NCBI GenBank assembly: GCA_019232645.1
Contig: JAFANO010000499.1
Span: 1-7,538, forward strand
Direction: 5' to 3'
Length of the DNA: 7,538 bases
Source of the DNA: Planctomycetaceae bacterium
GTDB lineage: Bacteria > Planctomycetota > Planctomycetia > Isosphaerales > Isosphaeraceae
In this document: positions 5,837-7,538 of the stretch, in pieces
Layout: every line of letters starts with the position of its first letter
Numbering within the stretch: position 1 is the stretch's first letter
The notes under the pieces: generated by a model
Databases searched by the model: none
The model's input: only the letters and a program-made list of their open reading frames with translations
What the model was told of the DNA's origin: nothing
Program-made: the position numbers and the translations under genes

Positions 5837-7267
5837 TCAGTACCAGAGTTCCATCAACTCGAGGTGCAGCCAGTTCTTCGGGGCGGGCATCAGCGCCCGG
5901 AGCTCTTGCGAGGCCGCCATGTCGGGGAGGAAGACGGTCCGATCGAGCTCGCCGGCGACGTCGGGACTGCTGATCGAGAGCGAGACCTCACGGTTATTGC
6001 GCAGGCTCAGCTCGTCGAAATTGCCGGTGCCGACGTAGGCCCAGACGCCGTCGGCCGACATCGCCTTGACGTGGGTCATCGCCGGGTACAAGAAGACTCG
6101 GACACCGCCGCGGAGCAGGCGGTTGGCCGTCAAGGTCTCGTAGCGGTTGAGCCGGCGGACGTTGCCCCGCAGGGTCAGGATCGCGCGGACGTCCACGCCC
6201 CGCTCCCTGGCGGCGATCAGCTTCTCGGTGAGGATGTCGTCGCTGAAATAGGGGTTTTCCAGGTAGAGATGACGCCGAGCGTGGTCCACGGCGTGGTAGA
6301 TCGTGTCCTTGAGCGACCGCTCGTGGATGTCCGTCCGGACCATCCGGACGTGCGCGTTGGGGGGCATCGGCGGGACGGCGGCCGGCGCGGGGGGGAGCGG
6401 GCCCTCGGGGGGCCCGCCGACCTCGCGCCAGCGGTCCTCGAACATCGCCACATACTGGGGGACGATCGGGCCTTCGGCCAGGAAGATGACGTTCCGCCAC
6501 CTCCGGCGTGCGACCTCCGTCAGGATCATGCTGCCGGACCAGGCGACCCGGCCGTCGACGACGGCGAGCTTGCGGTGATCGAACCGGAAGAACGGTCCTG
6601 GGGGCTCGATCAGCGTGACGTTAGGGACGGCCCGCAGCTCGTCGAGGAAGATCCACCGGCCCTCGGCGGCGGCCGGGTTGTGGATCAGGACGCCGGTCCG
6701 ATCCGCCATCAGGCGGACCCGGACCCCTCGCCGAGCCGCATCGGCCAGCGCCGTCGCGACCTCACGGCCGGTGGGATCGTCCTCCCAGCCGTACATCATC
6801 AGGTCGATCCGGCACGAGGCGGACGCGATCAGGTCGAGCAGCGCCCGGATCGACGCCTCGCTCGACGGCAGGAGCGTCAACCGGGCCGGGACCTGCGGGC
6901 CGCCCGACCCGCCGCCGAGGTCGCAGGCCGACGCGCCATGGCAATGCGTCGGGCAGCCCCCGTGCAGCGACGCGACCTCGACCGCCCGGACCGCCAGGCG
7001 TTCGACCAGCCGGCCGGAGACCTGCGCCAGGGACCGGATCGGCGCACAGGCCGTCGCCCGCGCCGAAGCGGCCAGCGCCTCCCGGGCGATCCGGATCATC
7101 TGGGCTCGTCCGACCGCTGGCTGACCCTCGAAGCTCGCTCCCGGCGGCTGCACCGCATTCTCGGGTACCACCCGGTCATGCCCCTCCGCACGCGCCGGAC
7201 CTGCGGGCGTCGCGACCGCGAGCCCCAACGCCAGGGCGCGTATCCCGCCCATCCGACGTCCAAGCAT
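5837..7267 (-). CDS. Secreted phospholipase D-like / cardiolipin synthase-like protein
   Basis: A 476-residue member of the phospholipase D superfamily, whose enzymes cleave or transfer phosphodiester-linked groups (phospholipids, sometimes nucleic acids). It has two complete HKD motifs: His231-Lys233-Asp238 in FDHRKLAVVDG, followed by WSGSMILTE, and His399-Lys401-Asp406 in THVKAMSAD, followed by VGTGNFDELSLRNNRE. This two-domain layout with NFD/RNN resembles cardiolipin synthases, but no N-terminal membrane helices are present. Instead there is a signal peptide: basic RR, hydrophobic ALALGLAVAT and a likely cut after Ala27 (ARA). Residues 28-125 match no domain I know and contain a Cys/His cluster (Cys105, Cys109, His110, Cys115). 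A proline-rich linker (about 285-303) joins the two halves. The ATG at 7267 has CAGGA 9 bases upstream. It is probably an exported or periplasmic enzyme; the substrate is unknown. Confidence 0.92.
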   Translation of the reverse strand: MLGRRMGGIRALALGLAVATPAGPARAEGHDRVVPENAVQPPGASFEGQPAVGRAQMIRIAREALAASARATACAPIRSLAQVSGRLVERLAVRAVEVASLHGGCPTHCHGASACDLGGGSGGPQVPARLTLLPSSEASIRALLDLIASASCRIDLMMYGWEDDPTGREVATALADAARRGVRVRLMADRTGVLIHNPAAAEGRWIFLDELRAVPNVTLIEPPGPFFRFDHRKLAVVDGRVAWSGSMILTEVARRRWRNVIFLAEGPIVPQYVAMFEDRWREVGGPPEGPLPPAPAAVPPMPPNAHVRMVRTDIHERSLKDTIYHAVDHARRHLYLENPYFSDDILTEKLIAARERGVDVRAILTLRGNVRRLNRYETLTANRLLRGGVRVFLYPAMTHVKAMSADGVWAYVGTGNFDELSLRNNREVSLSISSPDVAGELDRTVFLPDMAASQELRALMPAPKNWLHLELMELWY

Positions 7268-7464
7268 GGTCGTTCATCCTGAACTTCGGGACCCGTCTCC
7301 GCCCCTCTCATCGTCCGGCCTCGTGCCGTCCCTTCAGGATAATGGGCCGTCGGGGTCTCACTCCGGCCACCCCCTGAATATGATGATTTAAATAGAGTAT
7401 TCATGTATTTATTGGTTCATATTCCTGGATAATGGCTGCGGGAGCCCGATCTTGTTTTGACCTC
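7268..7464. other. Spacer with AT-rich island between xylA and the phospholipase D-like gene
   Basis: This 197-base gap holds no gene. Bases 7376-7430 are about 75% A+T (14 of 55 bases G or C), far from the surrounding composition. The island contains an 8-base inverted repeat, GAATATGA (7376-7383) and TCATATTC (7417-7424). The 9-mer GGATAATGG occurs at 7337-7345 and again at 7427-7435. It probably holds the minus-strand promoter of the phospholipase D-like gene, but I could not pick convincing -35 and -10 boxes. I saw no clear terminator after xylA. Confidence 0.5.
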
Positions 7465-7538
7465 TCAGATGTAGTCGTTAATCAGGTTCTCGAGCATCTC
7501 CTGGCGGCCGCTGAGGTTCGTGTCGGCCTCCCCCTTGG
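7465..7538 (-). CDS. xylA: Xylose isomerase, C-terminal end only
   Basis: The last 23 codons and stop of a gene entering from the right edge. The peptide contains NLSGRQEMLENLINDYI before the TGA. Xylose isomerases end in the same way; the E. coli enzyme has SGRQEQLENLVNHYL near its terminus. The enzyme converts D-xylose to D-xylulose (and glucose to fructose) in the cytoplasm using divalent metal ions. Nothing of the catalytic barrel is visible, so the call rests on this short tail. It reads toward the phospholipase D-like gene on the same strand, 197 bases away, with an AT-rich likely promoter between, so the two are probably separate units. Confidence 0.8.
   Translation of the reverse strand, partial: KGEADTNLSGRQEMLENLINDYI

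Noticed and set aside
5864..7282. 472-codon plus-strand open frame opposite the phospholipase D-like gene
   Set aside because: The minus strand encodes two full HKD motifs and a signal peptide; the opposite frame is Arg/Asp/Gly-rich shadow sequence.

Overview
The window reads as GC-rich bacterial chromosome. Gene content and protein style suggest a planctomycete, probably of the Isosphaeraceae type: tandem divergent clpP genes behind tig, a DUF3568-like lipoprotein, sugar isomerases, long GC-rich spacers and weak Shine-Dalgarno use. This placement is an inference from gene style; no phylogenetic marker was tested. There is no insertion sequence, CRISPR array, phage gene or integrase.

Left part (1-3321), all on the minus strand and read right to left: a good sigma70-type promoter (3294-3321), a tRNA-Gly(GCC) gene (3140-3211), trigger factor tig (1547-3031), a divergent clpP paralogue (689-1327) and a canonical clpP that runs off the left edge (1-545). 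This is a protein-quality block. Trigger factor folds chains leaving the ribosome, and two ClpP subunits probably form the core of a Clp protease, perhaps a mixed one. Small GC-rich hairpins lie in both spacers of the block, so the genes may be partly uncoupled or their transcript processed.

Middle part (3376-4785): a divergent plus-strand gene for a small secreted lipoprotein of DUF3568 type (3473-3997), then 788 bases without a credible gene. That spacer is not featureless. Its first 300 bases hold a chain of hairpins, one with a 22-position stem, ending in a stem followed by TTTTCTT. After that comes an island of about 71% A+T (4354-4430), then GC-rich sequence up to the next gene.

Right part (4786-7538): a plus-strand TIM-barrel sugar phosphate isomerase/epimerase-like gene (4786-5793) converges on a minus-strand secreted phospholipase D-like gene with two complete HKD motifs (5837-7267). 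Behind the latter is a 197-base spacer with a second AT-rich island. At the right edge is the C-terminus of a minus-strand xylose isomerase (7465-7538).

Most of the window is ordinary housekeeping and accessory metabolism. I do not see a clearly new biological system. The points most worth checking are the structured spacer at 4025-4322, the divergent ClpP, the missing metal-ligand glutamate in the epimerase-like protein and the Cys/His cluster in the phospholipase D-like protein.
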